The notes: generated from the sequence alone by a model not told the origin. Numbered from the stretch's first letter, positions 11,848 through 23,990 are shown. The stretch is DNA of 64,000 nt from Undaria pinnatifida (GCA_012845835.1 JABAKD010000029.1:9784231-9848230), one strand, 5' to 3'. Program-made: numbers and translations.

Positions 11848-12053
11848 CAGTGGGGGTCCCCCAATAAGGCGATATCCCTATATAAGGCGGTATATCTATA
11901 TAAGGCGGTGTCTCTATATAAGGCGGTCAAAATGACTTGGCGCTACCGGGGAACTGCACCCACAACCCGGCATGAACGAGGCGGCTTCCCTCAATAAGGC
12001 GGTCATATTGCTCTGGCCCCACCGCCTTACCGGGGGAGCCCTCCATAGTGCTG
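11848..12053. mobile_element. 206-bp TA-flanked MITE (Tc1/mariner-pogo type)
   Basis: Begins CAGTGGGGGTCCCCC, then AATAAGGCG, and ends CGCCTTACCGGGGGAGCC…GTGCTG. The ends are imperfect inverted repeats and are bounded by TA on both sides (11846-11847 and 12054-12055), the target duplication of Tc1/mariner/pogo elements. The interior carries four or five ATAAGGCGGT units in the left half and one opposite match near the right end. No coding capacity, so it would depend on a transposase made elsewhere. Confidence 0.7.
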
Positions 12054-12059
12054 TAGTTG

Positions 12060-13500
12060 GGAACCCCCCCGCCTACTGCTGCAGCAGCCCCGGCGACTGC
12101 TTTTCCCGACACCGGTGTGATGCCCCTGAAATATCGTCCCTCTGCTTCGCTACTTTCACCCCGCGAGGTCCCAAAGGGGGGCTAACGCAACATCACAGGT
12201 CGAATCAAGCCGCTTTTTGTACTCTCGGGGAGGAGCATAACGTTTCTTGGAGTTCCGGCTGTCACATCATACTAACGTACTTTCCCGAAAGCTATTAAAT
12301 AATAGCTGCTATCCACGTGTCCTGGGTCAACGGTTACACGAGACCCCCTGTTGGGGCCCCGTTTATATCGACAAAAAAAACACACGAGATGCGTGCGACA
12401 TGATCAACCGTCGATAAAATGGGAAGAGCGAGAACCAGTACCGAGGATCAGCGTGCTGTGCGCATGCAGCACAGACGCGAGCTACGAGAGCGGTAGAGGT
12501 GCGCCGTTTTTTATTGTTCTGGGGCTCCCCACCAGCGGAGCTCTATGCCTTCTAAGGCAAACACTGACTTATGTTGGAAAAAATTCTACAGGGGCTCCCC
12601 GGTGAACACTCCCAATGGCCTGTATGCCACGATAAAACAAGAAAAAGAAAAAATAAATAATTAAAAGTTCCGACGATTTTGGGTTAAGGAGTCCGTCCCC
12701 CTTCAAGCAGAAAACGTTGCCGCCAAAGAGTGCTACCTCTATAACGTAGCACGCGTCTGCTTCTTCTTACTTTCCACTTCGGACACACCCCCTCCTCTAC
12801 CCCTGCAGCCCTAGCTGCTTCGCGTGGCCTATTCTGAAACCGTTACTTTTCGTTTTTCGACGTTTGGTTGAACGTTTTTTTCCCCCCCCAAAGGGGGTTA
12901 AGGTTATACATCCGTCAAAACTCCGCACCGTACAGCTCCGCGTCATTCATTTCGACTGTAGGTGTACTATTTTGACAACCGTCAAAATACCTCACAGACC
13001 CCGTATACATACCTCCGGATCATTCGCTTGGACGCTCATGAGACGGAAACACGCACAAAAAGGGCATGGGGGACACATACATGTCCACGTACACCGTAAA
13101 ACACGTTGCAGCTACGTAAACCCGTCGGTACAAAGAGCAGCAATGTATCCCACGTAACTTTTTCTGTAAACCGGCAAATTGCTGCACCGCATACCTCCAG
13201 CTCAATCGATTCGACGCCTCACACTGAAAACTCCCAACACGGGGTTAGGTAACAAAGGTACCGTAGAGATCTACAGCAATAAGTGTTTCTGCGTATCAGC
13301 ACTGGTCGAAAATGCAGTAAAGCGCTGCAATGTGTCCTAGGTAAACGCCTCTCGGCGAAAGCACCGCGCGGCACACACTCGGGTCAATCTTCGACGACCG
13401 TAGTTCTGGACTACTCTCAACAAGGGAGCGATGAACATACGTCAACATGTGCCGTAGAGTTCTCAAGTGTTCCAGCTATCATGCACCATTTGCCGTTCTT
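12060..13500. other. No supported gene; sparse repeats
   Basis: Includes a fragment of the dispersed family near 12665-12760 (GACGATTTTGGGTTAAGGAG … GTAGCACGCGTC). Short open frames have no recognisable domain. Confidence 0.5.
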
Positions 13501-13518
13501 CACTGCTATTAATAGCGG

Positions 13519-16500
13519 CTACGAGTACTTCGGCTGTACAACTTGTCTCCGCCGACTCCAAATGCAGAATATTCTCACGTCGGCTCCGTCACATTTTCCC
13601 GCTCGACCGTTGCTGGCTCTCCGCTCTTGTTCTGGATCAGCAGTGACGGCCACACGCGCAGCAGCAGGTCTAGCAGGAGCAGCAGCAGCAGGAGCAACAG
13701 AAGAAGCAGCAGGAGCAACAGAAGAAGCAGCAGGAGCAGCAGCGGGGGCAGCAGCAGGAGTAAAAGCAGCAGCAATAGCAGCAGCGCCACCACCGGCGCC
13801 ACCACCGGCACCACCACCAGCATCGGTACCAGCAACAGGAGCGGCGGTGGTAACAACGGTGGCGACAGCACCGCGCTCTCCGATCCCAAACGTCGTGGCC
13901 TCTTCGCATGAGGAGAAACCGGCGCGGGTGCTATCACCGACCACGCCGGAACTTCTAGAGGGGGAAGCCACTTTCTTTCTCGCGGCATCATGGTCGTCAC
14001 GGCCGGCAATTCCCCTCTTAGTCTCGTCGGCCACGTCGGCCATGTCGCGCAAGGCACCTCCACCGGGTAGAACACCCGGTGGACATGCCGCTGTCGGGTC
14101 TTCATGCACCCGTGCTGACGCCGCTGAGGTTAGAGGAGGAAGGTCCTCGCCTGGGGTCGGCTGCGAACCCTCGTCCTCTAGAACGTGAAAAAGTTCCCCC
14201 AGGCGGCGGAAGAACGTTTGGTCTTCGGGGTGTCGATGACGGTGGGCCATGATCTGCCGCAGTGGGACAACGCATTTTTGTTTTTTCAGAGTGAAACTTA
14301 TGTGACAATGCGGCCGGCGTGTGGTTACACTAAACGCACAGGGGATGCGCGAGGGACAAGCGAGTTGACGTTCATAATCTATACCAGATAGACGGCAACA
14401 GTCTACACTTGGCAGAGGAGAAAAAATAAAAATAATGCCCCAAAATTCCACACACCATCCACAAGGTCGAGTGCAAAAAAGAGCAGGGAGGCTGATAAAA
14501 CTCTCCGTAGTGTTCCATATTTGCGCGAAATTGGAATAGTTGTTTGGCCCTACAACCCACGTCCCACAAATTCTAGCTGAGTTAGAAAAGGAGGCGGATG
14601 TGAGGAAGCGATCGGCAACGGGGGAGTTAACTGGATCTTGACCGCGTGCCGTCTACACATCCTTAGCCACCAGGAGCTTGTGGTGTCCTGTTCGTTCGTA
14701 CATTTGGAAATTATACCAAACGGAGCTATCGATAGTCAAGAGATCCGCGCAGTGGCCAAAGGCAGGAGGGGGGGCATCAAACAAATGTGATTCATTGATA
14801 CCCCTCCCCGCGTGGAAAGACTCATGAGTCAAGCTTCCGTCTCAGATGAGCTTCGGGTCCTCTACGTAAGCGAGGTGGCGTTTCGTCAAGTACTGCGAAT
14901 GACCATTCAGTTTTACTTTTCGACACGCGCTTAAAACAACAACGGTGCCCGTGTTGGAGGATCGTCAAAAAACAAAGGCGTCAACCAGAGCAGTCACGCC
15001 CCTGGCCCACTGGCAACGCCTACGCACCAGACTTGCGAGCTTACCGCTATCACTCCCGGTCGCAAAACGTCCAGTAGGGTTTCCAGCAGAGGCTCGTACC
15101 CTTTCCCCAGCGAGAGGAACGCAAAAGCAGGCGGACGGCACGAGTGGAACGGTGCGGTCAACCATTTAGCGGCTTATTTATTATCTATCCCACGCTAGGG
15201 GTGCAGCAGATTCCAAGAAACTTTTGAGCTCCTAACGTGAGGAGCTAGCTGAATATCTCCAAGCCGAAACATGACTTCGAAGGCAATTGTTCGGGCAACT
15301 CGACCAACATTTATATGCGCTAGTCTCCAAAAAAACAAACGTACTTCGTATACTCGTAAAAACATCATACTAGCCGATAGTTTGACATTTGAGGAGCTCA
15401 ATCGGTCAAACGTTTAAATCGACAACTGCGACCCCTACAGTGGGATGACTCAAATACTCACCAAACGCACGAGAAGTGCGACTGCTTTTGAATCCTCTAG
15501 GAAGCGCAGTACGAGTACGAGTACTAGCATGCTGCGTGAGCGCCATACACAGCCTAACGCCGCCCATCGAACAAATCCCGCACCCAGCGGCCTGCCCGGG
15601 CTATTGCGTATCGCCGAGTCCGCCGAGTCCGCGTAGTCGTCATCTTTTTTCTACTGTGTTTTTCAACCCCGTGAAGTCCCGTATAGGGCTAATCTTGGAC
15701 ATGGACGGCGACCCAGACGCTTGATCAAGCTCACGCACGGTCGCACGACGGAGCGACACACAAGTATCTGCTTTGATTTCACGGCCCAGGTCACTACTTG
15801 GTCAACTTCGATTGTTCCACAACAATCTGCACTGCTGTCAACAAGGACTAACGCTGGAGGAACTTTACTGCGCTGCCCCCACACAACAAGGACCTCCGGC
15901 GTGTGTGTTTCTGCAGAGCTCTCCATCGTCATCGTCTTCTCGGTTGAAGAAATATCAGCCGCCGGACATAGTTGGCCGCTAAACATAAGCTGCTTCCTCA
16001 ACACCACGTATAAACCCTCTGCTAGACCTCTTCCCTCCGCTTGAGGTGGATGGTTCATTTGATGTTGATGACGCGACGGCGTGACAACAGGGGGCGGCCG
16101 ATATAATACCGCTGCTCGCTCGTACTTCTGCTCGGGTCTGGTGCATTTTTGGATAGTACCTTCCATTAAAGGTAGGTAACCCCGCGACACGAAAAACACA
16201 CTACATAGTCTGTCAAAAAACCGAGTAAACTCATGAAGCAAGATTCTATTTCTCTTCACGCTCGAAACGCACCTGCTGGGTCGTAAACGACGTCACTCAT
16301 CACCACCACCTCCGCCCCGAAATTGGTAACCTCGGGCGATGCCTCGCCCCATACAAGTGGCGCGGCCGTAACTGGAGCTGTCGGCCGGAGCACTGACACC
16401 AGGGGCGGCGGCCTTGGTAGCATCCGCGGCAGCGATAAATTGGAGCCACCATCAGCAGTAGCAGAGCCAAAAGTGCTGACTGTCGGGTCTTGAAATGTTG

Positions 16501-18489
16501 TCGCCTGCGCTGTACTTGTGGGTGGTGATGCTGCTGTGATTGCGGTTTCTCTGGCGATAGCAAAGACAGAGGTGTCGACTGCCTGGCCTGGAGATGTTGT
16601 CTGCGCTGCGCTTGTCGGTAGTGAGCTTGTTTCGCTCGCCGCTGCGATGATGTCCACCGCAGATGCTGGCCGCGCCGTATTCGAGGGTGATTCTACTGCC
16701 GGTGCCTCTGCAGATTCCAGCAAGGGTGGAGGTGGCAAATTAACTGGGAGGAGCGGGGGTGGTGATGCCGGCGTATCGACCGTCGATGGAGAGGAAGAGG
16801 AAGAAGGCGTGTTGGAGAAGTTCAGGGACACGTTGAGCCGGATCAGCTTTACAACGTCCTGCGCAAACAATTTCAGCACGGTGAAGAGGGGTTGGACGCC
16901 ACGGGCGAGCACCTGACAGAAACACAAGAGTCTTCGCGCTATTCGGCAGATACGCTTACGGGTTTTGTCTTCAGGTCAAGTTTCCGTTTCACCGTGAATA
17001 TTCTCAAGGAAAGAAAAAGCGGTCTTATCCGCCGTGACCGCGCTGTCAAAAACCACCAAAAAGCACAAGTGACTCTTTCAGCAGTTCAGGTTCAATATTG
17101 GCTGTGGGCATTTGAAGCCTACCCGTTCGGATCACATCTGCTCGTTCTTTCGTGGCAGGTGCATCGTCAGGGAGACACTATCATGCCTGAAAGAGAGAGA
17201 ACAAGGTCCGGGGGCGACTGCTTGTTAGCCCCGCGACACAAAGGACCCGACCGGCGCCACACGCAGTCAAAAACATAATGCAAGTATACAAGACAACACG
17301 AACACAGCATAATACCACAACTTTCCGTCCGCTAAGAAACACGTCGCATGTATCACAAGCCAACAAATAGCGCAAAGGCGCACTTCACAGGCCCAGAAGA
17401 GAAGGCGGCGCAACCGCCGGCGACAACCGCCTGTCGCTCGAAACGCACATCAAAATCGGTGGCGACCACAGCGGAAGCTCCCAGCAGGGCGCAGCAGACC
17501 GACACCAGCCCCGTCCCGGCACCCAGTTCCAGTACTCTTCTTCCCTCTATGATCCGCCTCGCGAACTGAGTCCCCCGCGACTGCGGGTCGGTCGAGGTTG
17601 CCACGCTTTCGGCGACAGCACCACCTTCTTCCGCATCATCTTCCCGACGGTCCCACCCGCTAGCGTTGCAAGCGGTTAAGCTCGCCCCTTGGCGTCTACC
17701 GGTTTCTTCTTGCCGGAGGCTTTTCTGTTTGGCTTGGTCGTTGACAAGGCCACCGCCGGCAGCTCCTAACGCCCTACCACCTTCGACGCTTACGAGGCAT
17801 GTCATCTCGTCATCATTGCTGCCGGTCGCGGTGGGAGGTGAAGCTACTGGTGATATGGACTGGTGGCGCGCGGTGGTGGTAGCGCCGACGACGGCAGCAG
17901 CAGCAACATCAGCAGCGACAGTAGCAGCAGATGCGGCCGCGACAGCAAAAGTGGCAGATGAGGGGGCCTTCGCGAGGTAGTCGCACAAGACGAAGGCCGA
18001 GTCCCAGACCTTGCCCCCGATTCCAAGCTGGCCCGGAGACTCCGCGACCAGCACCGTGCGTTCTTCAAGAGTCGTGTCCGTATGGCCGTCAGCGTCGCTG
18101 GGACAGCTGCCGTTGCTGTCGTCACCGCCACGACAGTGATGACCACCACCGCATCCACCAACAACCTCAGAGCGCTCTGGAGACCCTTGACGGTCTTCCT
18201 TGCTGGTCCGTTGGCAAGGCGCTCTGTCGGAATGGCCACGTCCTCTGCTGTTGCCACGTACACCGGCTAACCGCCGGTGTCGCGATGAAACTGCGCCGGT
18301 GGCCGCCGGCGCCGACTTGAAGACGACTTCGCGGCAGCCTATTGCTCCCGCGTCAAAGGCGTTGGCGGCCAAAGCGCGGTGCTCGGGCGATCGGATTCCC
18401 GCCCCTTGTTCGACCTGCGAGTGGGGTGTATGTTTCGTACTGGCGTAGGCCTCAGAGACGGCAATGGGAAGAGAAAGCACAGGCACCAC
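13519..18489 (-). CDS. METTL21-type protein methyltransferase, four exons
   Basis: Exons (transcription order): 18489-17449, 16912-16273, 16039-15885 and 14253-13519. Phases match at all three junctions and total 2571 nt (856 residues plus stop). It is a seven-beta-strand SAM-dependent methyltransferase of the METTL21/Methyltransf_16 group, whose known members methylate lysines of chaperones and other proteins. Visible motifs: GGKVWDSAFVLCDYL (residues 158-172), SAM motif I RVLELGAGTGLVSV (318-331), VVATDFD (341-347), VVKLIRLNVSLN on exon 2, SDVVYDPA (about 553-560), and EVLV|IMAHRHRHPEDQTFFRRL across exons 3/4. Long Ala, Ser/Pro and Gly/Ala insertions and a 220-residue tail make it about four times the usual 220 residues. 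Exon 1 starts at an acceptor (TTTGACTGTTTCAG) with no ATG, so a 5' exon upstream is missing from the model. The exon 3 donor could lie 3 nt earlier. Confidence 0.82.
13672..13840. repeat. CAG/GCA trinucleotide-rich tract in the methyltransferase last exon
   Basis: Imperfect AGC/GCA/CACCGG repeats. In the minus frame of the gene they read as Gly-Gly-Ala and Ala-Pro runs, so the repeat contributes a low-complexity tail to the protein. Confidence 0.8.
15110..15450. repeat. Dispersed repeat, copy 2 (intronic)
   Basis: Direct-orientation, diverged partner of 11560-11845. It lies inside the third intron (15884-14254) of the methyltransferase gene. Confidence 0.65.
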
Positions 18490-18499
18490 CTGAAACAGT

Positions 18500-19100
18500 C
18501 AAACGTGAGAGAAGATGGTCGCGCGGACGAGGGCGGGAGGGAGGGGTGGAGGAGGCGCGTGAAGAACCGCATGGACAGCAGGTGTGAAATGTGGAGTTCC
18601 TCTTGAAAAAGTGTTTGTTCATACTGTAACGCTGCATGTTTCAGATAGCAATCAACGGGACGCGCATTGCCAACCGGAGTGGAGCAACCCAACCTGAAAC
18701 ACTTTAATTTTGCACCACCTTCTCGCGGAAACATAAGCCTTTTGGAATGCACTCCGTTTTTGATGGTAAACTACATGGAATAGCGTGGCATGTTTTCAGT
18801 AGTAAAAAAGGTTGAAGTTTTGCCTGCGAATCAGGTGGGATAAGCAGTGTGTTTCCAATTCCCCCTCGATCAAACACAACGGCTGACGGTCTAGGTTTGA
18901 CCTCATAACGCCCCAACTATACGTAGTATGCTAGGTTTGGTGTGGGGAATCCCTTGACGGACCAGTCAGTCAAAGTTCAACAGTGTCGTCAACCGGAAAA
19001 TTGTTGTTGTTGTTATTACACGGCCTCATCGCCATAACCACGCCCGTGGTTCCAGGACAGGCTCCAGTGACTCTGCGGAAGCACTCCCCAGGAAAAGGTA
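18500..19100. other. Likely 5' region of the methyltransferase gene
   Basis: Just upstream of the exon at 18489 the minus strand has a long pyrimidine-rich tract ending in an AG acceptor, so a 5' exon should lie further right. I could not identify it. Near 18735-18785 there is a fragment related to the dispersed family seen at 23.2 kb. Confidence 0.35.
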
Positions 19101-19102
19101 AA

Positions 19103-20020
19103 TCAAGCCAAAAACTGGTTATACACATATCGTATATAGCTTAATTGTATCCCTCCGCCATCTAGGGGGCGCAATCGCGCTACCCTCACCCGCCGACCGA
19201 GCAGCGCTATGGCTTCATCCTCCACCAAGGACACCCTCAGCAGCATAAGCGAAGGCCAATCCCGAGTTGCGCCGCCACCGACGCCAGGCTCCGACACCAT
19301 CTGCCCGACGCGGCTGGAATTTTCCGAGAAACCTTCCTCGGGGCTGACGCTCTCCGAGATACGTTCTTGCCAGAGACATCTTTCGGTGCCGGCACTTTCT
19401 AAAAAGCATTCTTTCGGCGCGCCGTCAACGCCGCAAACACTCGCGCGGTCGCTGCTTCTGCCCGGCGCGGCCACGAAGCGAGCACGCAGCGTCACCTTGC
19501 CCTCCGGACCGAGGGCAATCTCTCCGTCGGTCTCGACAATCCATCGCAAGCTCCCGTCGCGCATCGCCGTCCTCGCTGGTGGTCCTCCATTTTCTTCCCC
19601 GAAACGTTGCGCCGGTTCTCTTCCTCCACCAGCTGACCGCACGGAGGTAGTGGAGGGGGGTGACGCCGCCTGGGGGCCGCAGAAGCACGCCAGCGTTCGA
19701 GCGCTGTCCTGAGTCGGCTGGCACTCGGCCTCGCTTCGGCCGCCGAAACCTGAACAGACACCATTGCACAGAGGGGGGGGGTTACCGTCGAGAAGTGGGA
19801 GGCTTGTTGGCCTGTGAATTGGCCGCCTGTAAGTCGCTAACGATACAGCAGGTTGGCTACGAATTATCCGCTGCGGGGAAATTTTTCGGAGTTCCGCGTC
19901 TATGAATCTGAACAGGCGCGTTTGTCGCTCGACGTGTGATGTTTGACGGTAATGTCTACGTTTCAGCTTTTTTTCCGTAGTTCGTTTTTTTATCCCCCCA
20001 CCGCCACCCAGGAGAAACAC
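19103..20020 (-). CDS. Exon-like GC-rich island, product unknown
   Basis: A 305-codon minus frame spans the island, but a 167-codon plus frame (ATG at 19209) and two other minus frames are also open, so strand and frame are unsettled. For the minus strand there is a good acceptor (CAATGGTGTCTGTTCAG near 19750) and a donor-like GTGACG after …GPEGK near 19500; the segment between reads MRDGSLRWIVETDGEIALG, which looks like beta-strand protein. It lies upstream of the methyltransferase on the same strand and ends in the phase that gene needs, so it could be a 5' exon of it, but nothing confirms this. Confidence 0.35.
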   Translation of the reverse strand: MFLLGGGGGIKKRTTEKKLKRRHYRQTSHVERQTRLFRFIDAELRKISPQRIIRSQPAVSLATYRRPIHRPTSLPLLDGNPPPLCNGVCSGFGGRSEAECQPTQDSARTLACFCGPQAASPPSTTSVRSAGGGREPAQRFGEENGGPPARTAMRDGSLRWIVETDGEIALGPEGKVTLRARFVAAPGRSSDRASVCGVDGAPKECFLESAGTERCLWQERISESVSPEEGFSENSSRVGQMVSEPGVGGGATRDWPSLMLLRVSLVEDEAIALLGRRVRVARLRPLDGGGIQLSYIRYVYNQFLA

Positions 20021-21800
20021 TTACAGATGTACGGGGGGCTGAGGGAAAATATTGGAATGAAAACGTATTTGCACGGCCCAATGGACAACGCGAAAAGCTG
20101 AAACTGCGATTTCGTGTAGGGAACCTGGACCTACCAGAAATAAGATAGAGATATACCAGTAGTCGGGAGGAGGAAGGTATGGATACACACATGTGCCCGT
20201 GTGGCACAACAATAGAGAGTAGGACTCAGATCGTAGGAGAATATGAAAAATACAAGGAGGAAAGGGATGTGTTAGAGGAGGAGACGAGGAAATAAGACGA
20301 ATGTGACATGGAGGAGTTTGGTAGACTAGAGAGTAGCGAGAACACGATCGCTATCCTGGGAGATGGATGGTGGCCACGGCCGCGAAACAGGACGGGGATA
20401 GGATAAGCAAGCAGCTTTTATCTAGCATATGGAAAAAGCGTAATGAGCGCCCAAACGTTGGAGCTGTCTTTAGTAGGAGTAGGAACGGTGCTACGTCTCG
20501 AAAGGGATGCGTGGTCAATGGTCAAATGACTAAGGCAAGCAACACATAGGTACCCCCCCCCCCCCCCCCGTCTGCCACCCAAGTAACATCCGGCCGTGAA
20601 GCCCAGACAACTTGCAACAGTCCCAGCGATGCTAACCTGAACAAAGACCACCAACCATGGGAGACCTGGAGGGCACAAAAAGCGCGAGCCACTGCACCGC
20701 CTACAAAAAAGCTTGGGATTTTGATCGCCGCTTACGGTTTAATCCGTGCGTTGAAAAGGCGAGTGCTGCACACGTGGGGCACTGTGCGGGGGGGGATATA
20801 ACATATGAGTGAAACCCCTGCCGGAAAAAACGCGGTGAATTTGGGATCAAAAGCTGCCCCCCCCAGGGCCGAGCGCGGATTTTCTGTGGGTCTAAGTGCG
20901 ACTTGTGGGCCACTAGCGAAGTGCTCAATTTGGTTGAGGCCGAGGCCTACCAGTAGAATCTAGGCGCGGGATTGTTCCGGTCTGCATTTCTGCCTCTTGC
21001 TGCTCTTCTGCCCCTTGCTGCTCTTCTTCCTTTCTTCGAGTCAAGACACGCGTGCCAAATCAGAAGACAAACCACACAACCGTTTCGCTGAGCAAACAAA
21101 ATAAGTGTCGCTTTCACGATAAGAAAGCAGGTGCGGACACAGAAGTCGCAAACGTTGAAATGGTGTCATGTGATTCTCGAGACTCGGAAGACCTCGTAAT
21201 GCATGCACTGATTAACCTCGTTAGGAGTGTTTTGGGATAAACACTACTTGAATTTACTGTGGGATCATTTTTGCAGAGGTAAAGAAGTTCATTTAGTAAA
21301 ATCCGATATCTGTCACCGCATCACCTTGCAGATCTCGCGTCTCAACGATAACCCTCAACCTTGAGGCGACTGTCTCCTCGCCCAGCGCAGCCTCCACCGC
21401 CTCCCCCGCCTCCCCCCGACACAACGAAAAAGGGGCAGGCGAGGGAGCGGAAGGAGCACAAGGGCGACAGGAGGGACCACACGAACAAGAACAAGACGAA
21501 CAAGACGAACAAGAAGGACACGAAGAACGAGAAGCACAAGGAGGAGCCGGTAGCGGTTTCTTCCTCTGGGTCGGCCCCGTCATCGAGGTGGGTTTGGAGA
21601 AGTCGCTTCTCCTCCACAGGCCAAACTCGTTGGACAGCCCCACCGACAGCGTAAACCACGCTCCCGGGCAGCACTGTGGCCAACACAGGGACGCAAGAAG
21701 CATTAAACAGCGCATCGGACGCGGTGCACGACGTAAAAAAGGAGAGAGTCTTACGGGTGAAGGGGTGGGGCATGAAAGAGCCAAAGACACGGTACGGTAG

Positions 21801-22022
21801 TATCATACCCTATTTTCACCGGGAGGTTTGGGTCACTCGCCCGATTGACGCTGTACCTCACTGCACAAAAGTCTACAGGCGAATCTGTTTGGCGCAGCCT
21901 AGCTAACCATAGTGTCATACCATATTTTCACCGGGGGGGTTGGGTCACTCGCCCGATTGACGCTGTACCTCACTGCACAAAGTCTACAGGCGAATCTGTT
22001 TGGCGCAGCCTAGCTAACCATT
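21801..22022. repeat. 112-bp tandem duplication
   Basis: Two near-identical units starting at TCATACC (21803 and 21915), each ending GCGCAGCCTAGCTAACCAT. Confidence 0.9.
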
Positions 22023-23053
22023 CCACGGCGTTGTTATATCGCAAAAACACACACACACCAAACACGAAGGCCGCGAAGGAACAGGGGGATCACTCGTGGA
22101 AGTGAGCCCGACCCACTGAAAACAGAGGCCCCCACGAGTGACCCCCACACCGTGGCCTGGATGAAAGTTGGGAGAAGAAAAGAGCTGGAAAACGCGGGAC
22201 ATCCATCCATTACGAGAGAGCTTGTCGGGGGAAGAGACGGGCGGGCACGCGCGTCTGGGGAAGGAGAGGGGTGGAAGGGCTCAACACCTCGGACGGGTCA
22301 CCGATCCCTACTTGATGTATAGTAGATATTTCAGGGAAAATCTGTATGGCCTAGCTCATGTTACCCGGTGGGAGCCGTGCGATCTGTATGGTCTAGCACA
22401 TGTTCCCTGGGTTGGACGTGTACTCTGTAGATTCAGATACAGCATAACATATCATAACGGAAGATATAGGATGAACTGCAGACGATTTACTGTAGATCGT
22501 GATCTGTCGGAGGTGAAGTGTTCCGAACGTGACATTCTCGGGGAATTTTATCGTGTGGACTCCGAGAGGGGTGTAAATCGCTATCTTTTTACGCAACGAC
22601 ATGAACACACCGAGCGTCCTAACTCTCCATTCTATAGCAGAGGAATATCACTCTGTTCGGATTTTGTAAGCACCGTACATGTTCTACTAGCGGCGCAAAA
22701 ACGGGCTGATCTCTCCGTGTACATATAGAGTGGCACGAGTTGTATGGTCACAGACTATAAAAGACAATGAAAAGTGCCGGTGGTCGAAGAGGCGCATTCT
22801 CGCGGCGCTAAGAAGCGTGGTACGATTGGGGTGCACTAGCACTTTTTGTGGCTCTTTTTTTTTTCCGAATGACGGAGCTCCTTAACAATATTGCCAGCAT
22901 GCCGTTCGTTCATGTTTTGGAGACATTTTCCAAAAACTATTTCCAAATGCGTCAGCTGTCAAGAGTTCCATTAATTTAGGGTCGGTACTCATCTTTGCAA
23001 GCCGCATGATGCGCCGTCCGCTCGTTTTTGCAGGTGTATTATAATAAGTATTA

Positions 23054-23054
23054 A

Positions 23055-23121
<67 letters not shown>
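23054..23121. repeat. (GTT)n microsatellite
   Basis: About 22 uninterrupted GTT units. Similar runs occur at 39.54, 47.8 and 63.96 kb. Confidence 0.95.
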
Positions 23122-23122
<1 letters not shown>

Positions 23123-23205
23123 TTAATACCAGTATAGATTACTTCTACATGTGGACGTTGCCCTACAACGCATGCAACGGTAAAAGTACCACTTCATTTT
23201 TTCTG

Positions 23206-23760
23206 GGCCGCCTCACTTAACGCCTTCACCACTGGAAAGCCTTTTTTTGACAAATTTAATTGAATTTAGTATAGGGAGGGATTTGGGGGACTCTAAAGGG
23301 GTTAAGGAATTTTTTTTTTGCTCTCCCAAAAAAACGTTTCGGGTCAAAAATAATTGCGCTACAGAATAACAAACCCCATGGCGTAAGTAAAACAACGAAA
23401 ATTGTCGCAAAAAAAAAGTTGAAATTCGGACGATTTTGGGGTTAAGAGAGCCCCGCCATTCAGAAAACGATTCCGCCAAAAAGAGGTACCTCACTTTACG
23501 CCTTCATTACTGAAAACCCTTTTTTATTTACTTGAAGTTAGTATAGGCAGGGATTTTGGGGGCTCTAACGGGGTTAAAGGAGCTTTTTTTTGCTCTCCCA
23601 AAAAACCGTTTCGGGTCAAAAATAATTGCGCTATATACAGGATAAGAAACCCCAGGGCGTTCGAAATTGTCGCAAAAAAAAAAAAAGTTGAAATTCGGAC
23701 GATTTGGGGGTTTTAAGGGAGCCCTGCCATTAAGAAAACGATTCAGCCAAAAAAAGGTAC
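23206..23760. repeat. Dispersed family, two tandem units of about 290 bp
   Basis: Each unit reads CTTnACGCCTTCAnnACTG…TTAGTATAGG…GGGGGCTCTAA…GGTTAA…TCTCCCAAAAAA…CGTTTCGGGTCAAAAATAAT…TTGAAATTCGGACGATTT…AGCCCnGCCATT. Fragments of the same family occur at 8.69, 9.29, 12.67, 22.80 (reverse), 24.25, 31.17 (reverse), 31.60 and weakly 47.10 kb. Confidence 0.8.
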
Positions 23761-23990
23761 ACCTTAATACCTCTATTGTAGCACGCGTCGCCCAGGCAAA
23801 AAAAGGTACACCTTAATACCTCTATCGTAGCACGCGTAGCCCAGACAAAAACAGGTACACCTTAATACCTCTATCGTAGCACGCGTAGCCCAGACAAAAA
23901 AAGGTACACCTTAATAATTCTATCGTAACACGCGTCGCCCAGACAAAAAAGACACCTTAATACCTCTATCGTAACACGCGTCCTGCGTGC
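23755..23990. repeat. 49-bp tandem array, five units
   Basis: Units begin AGGTACACCTTAATACC at 23755, 23804, 23853 and 23902, with a shortened fifth at about 23951. Each ends with TAGCACGCGT and GCCCAGAC. The same unit core also ends single copies of the dispersed family elsewhere (9.38 kb). Confidence 0.9.

Larger units (their letters stand above)
20020..23210. other. Intergenic repeats; no recognised gene
   Basis: Holds a partial copy of the poly-C-ended repeat (20495-20570, ending in a run of about 18 C), an (AAC/AAG)n-rich stretch (21480-21545), a 112-bp two-copy tandem duplication (21801-22022), a minus-oriented dispersed-family fragment (22800-22890) and a (GTT)n tract. A 186-codon plus frame (22168-22728) is open but resembles nothing I know. 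Confidence 0.45.

Noticed and set aside
13575-14105. Poly-Leu minus-strand ORF opposite the repeats at 13.7 kb
   Set aside because: It is a shadow of the CAG-type repeat in another frame; the methyltransferase frame carries a conserved family block and phase-matched splice sites.
22168-22728. 186-codon plus frame as a gene
   Set aside because: No domain, no clear start context or splice sites, and an unremarkable length for a chance frame in this much DNA.
23755-23990. CRISPR-like array
   Set aside because: The 49-bp units are contiguous with no unique spacers, and the context is a eukaryotic dispersed repeat.
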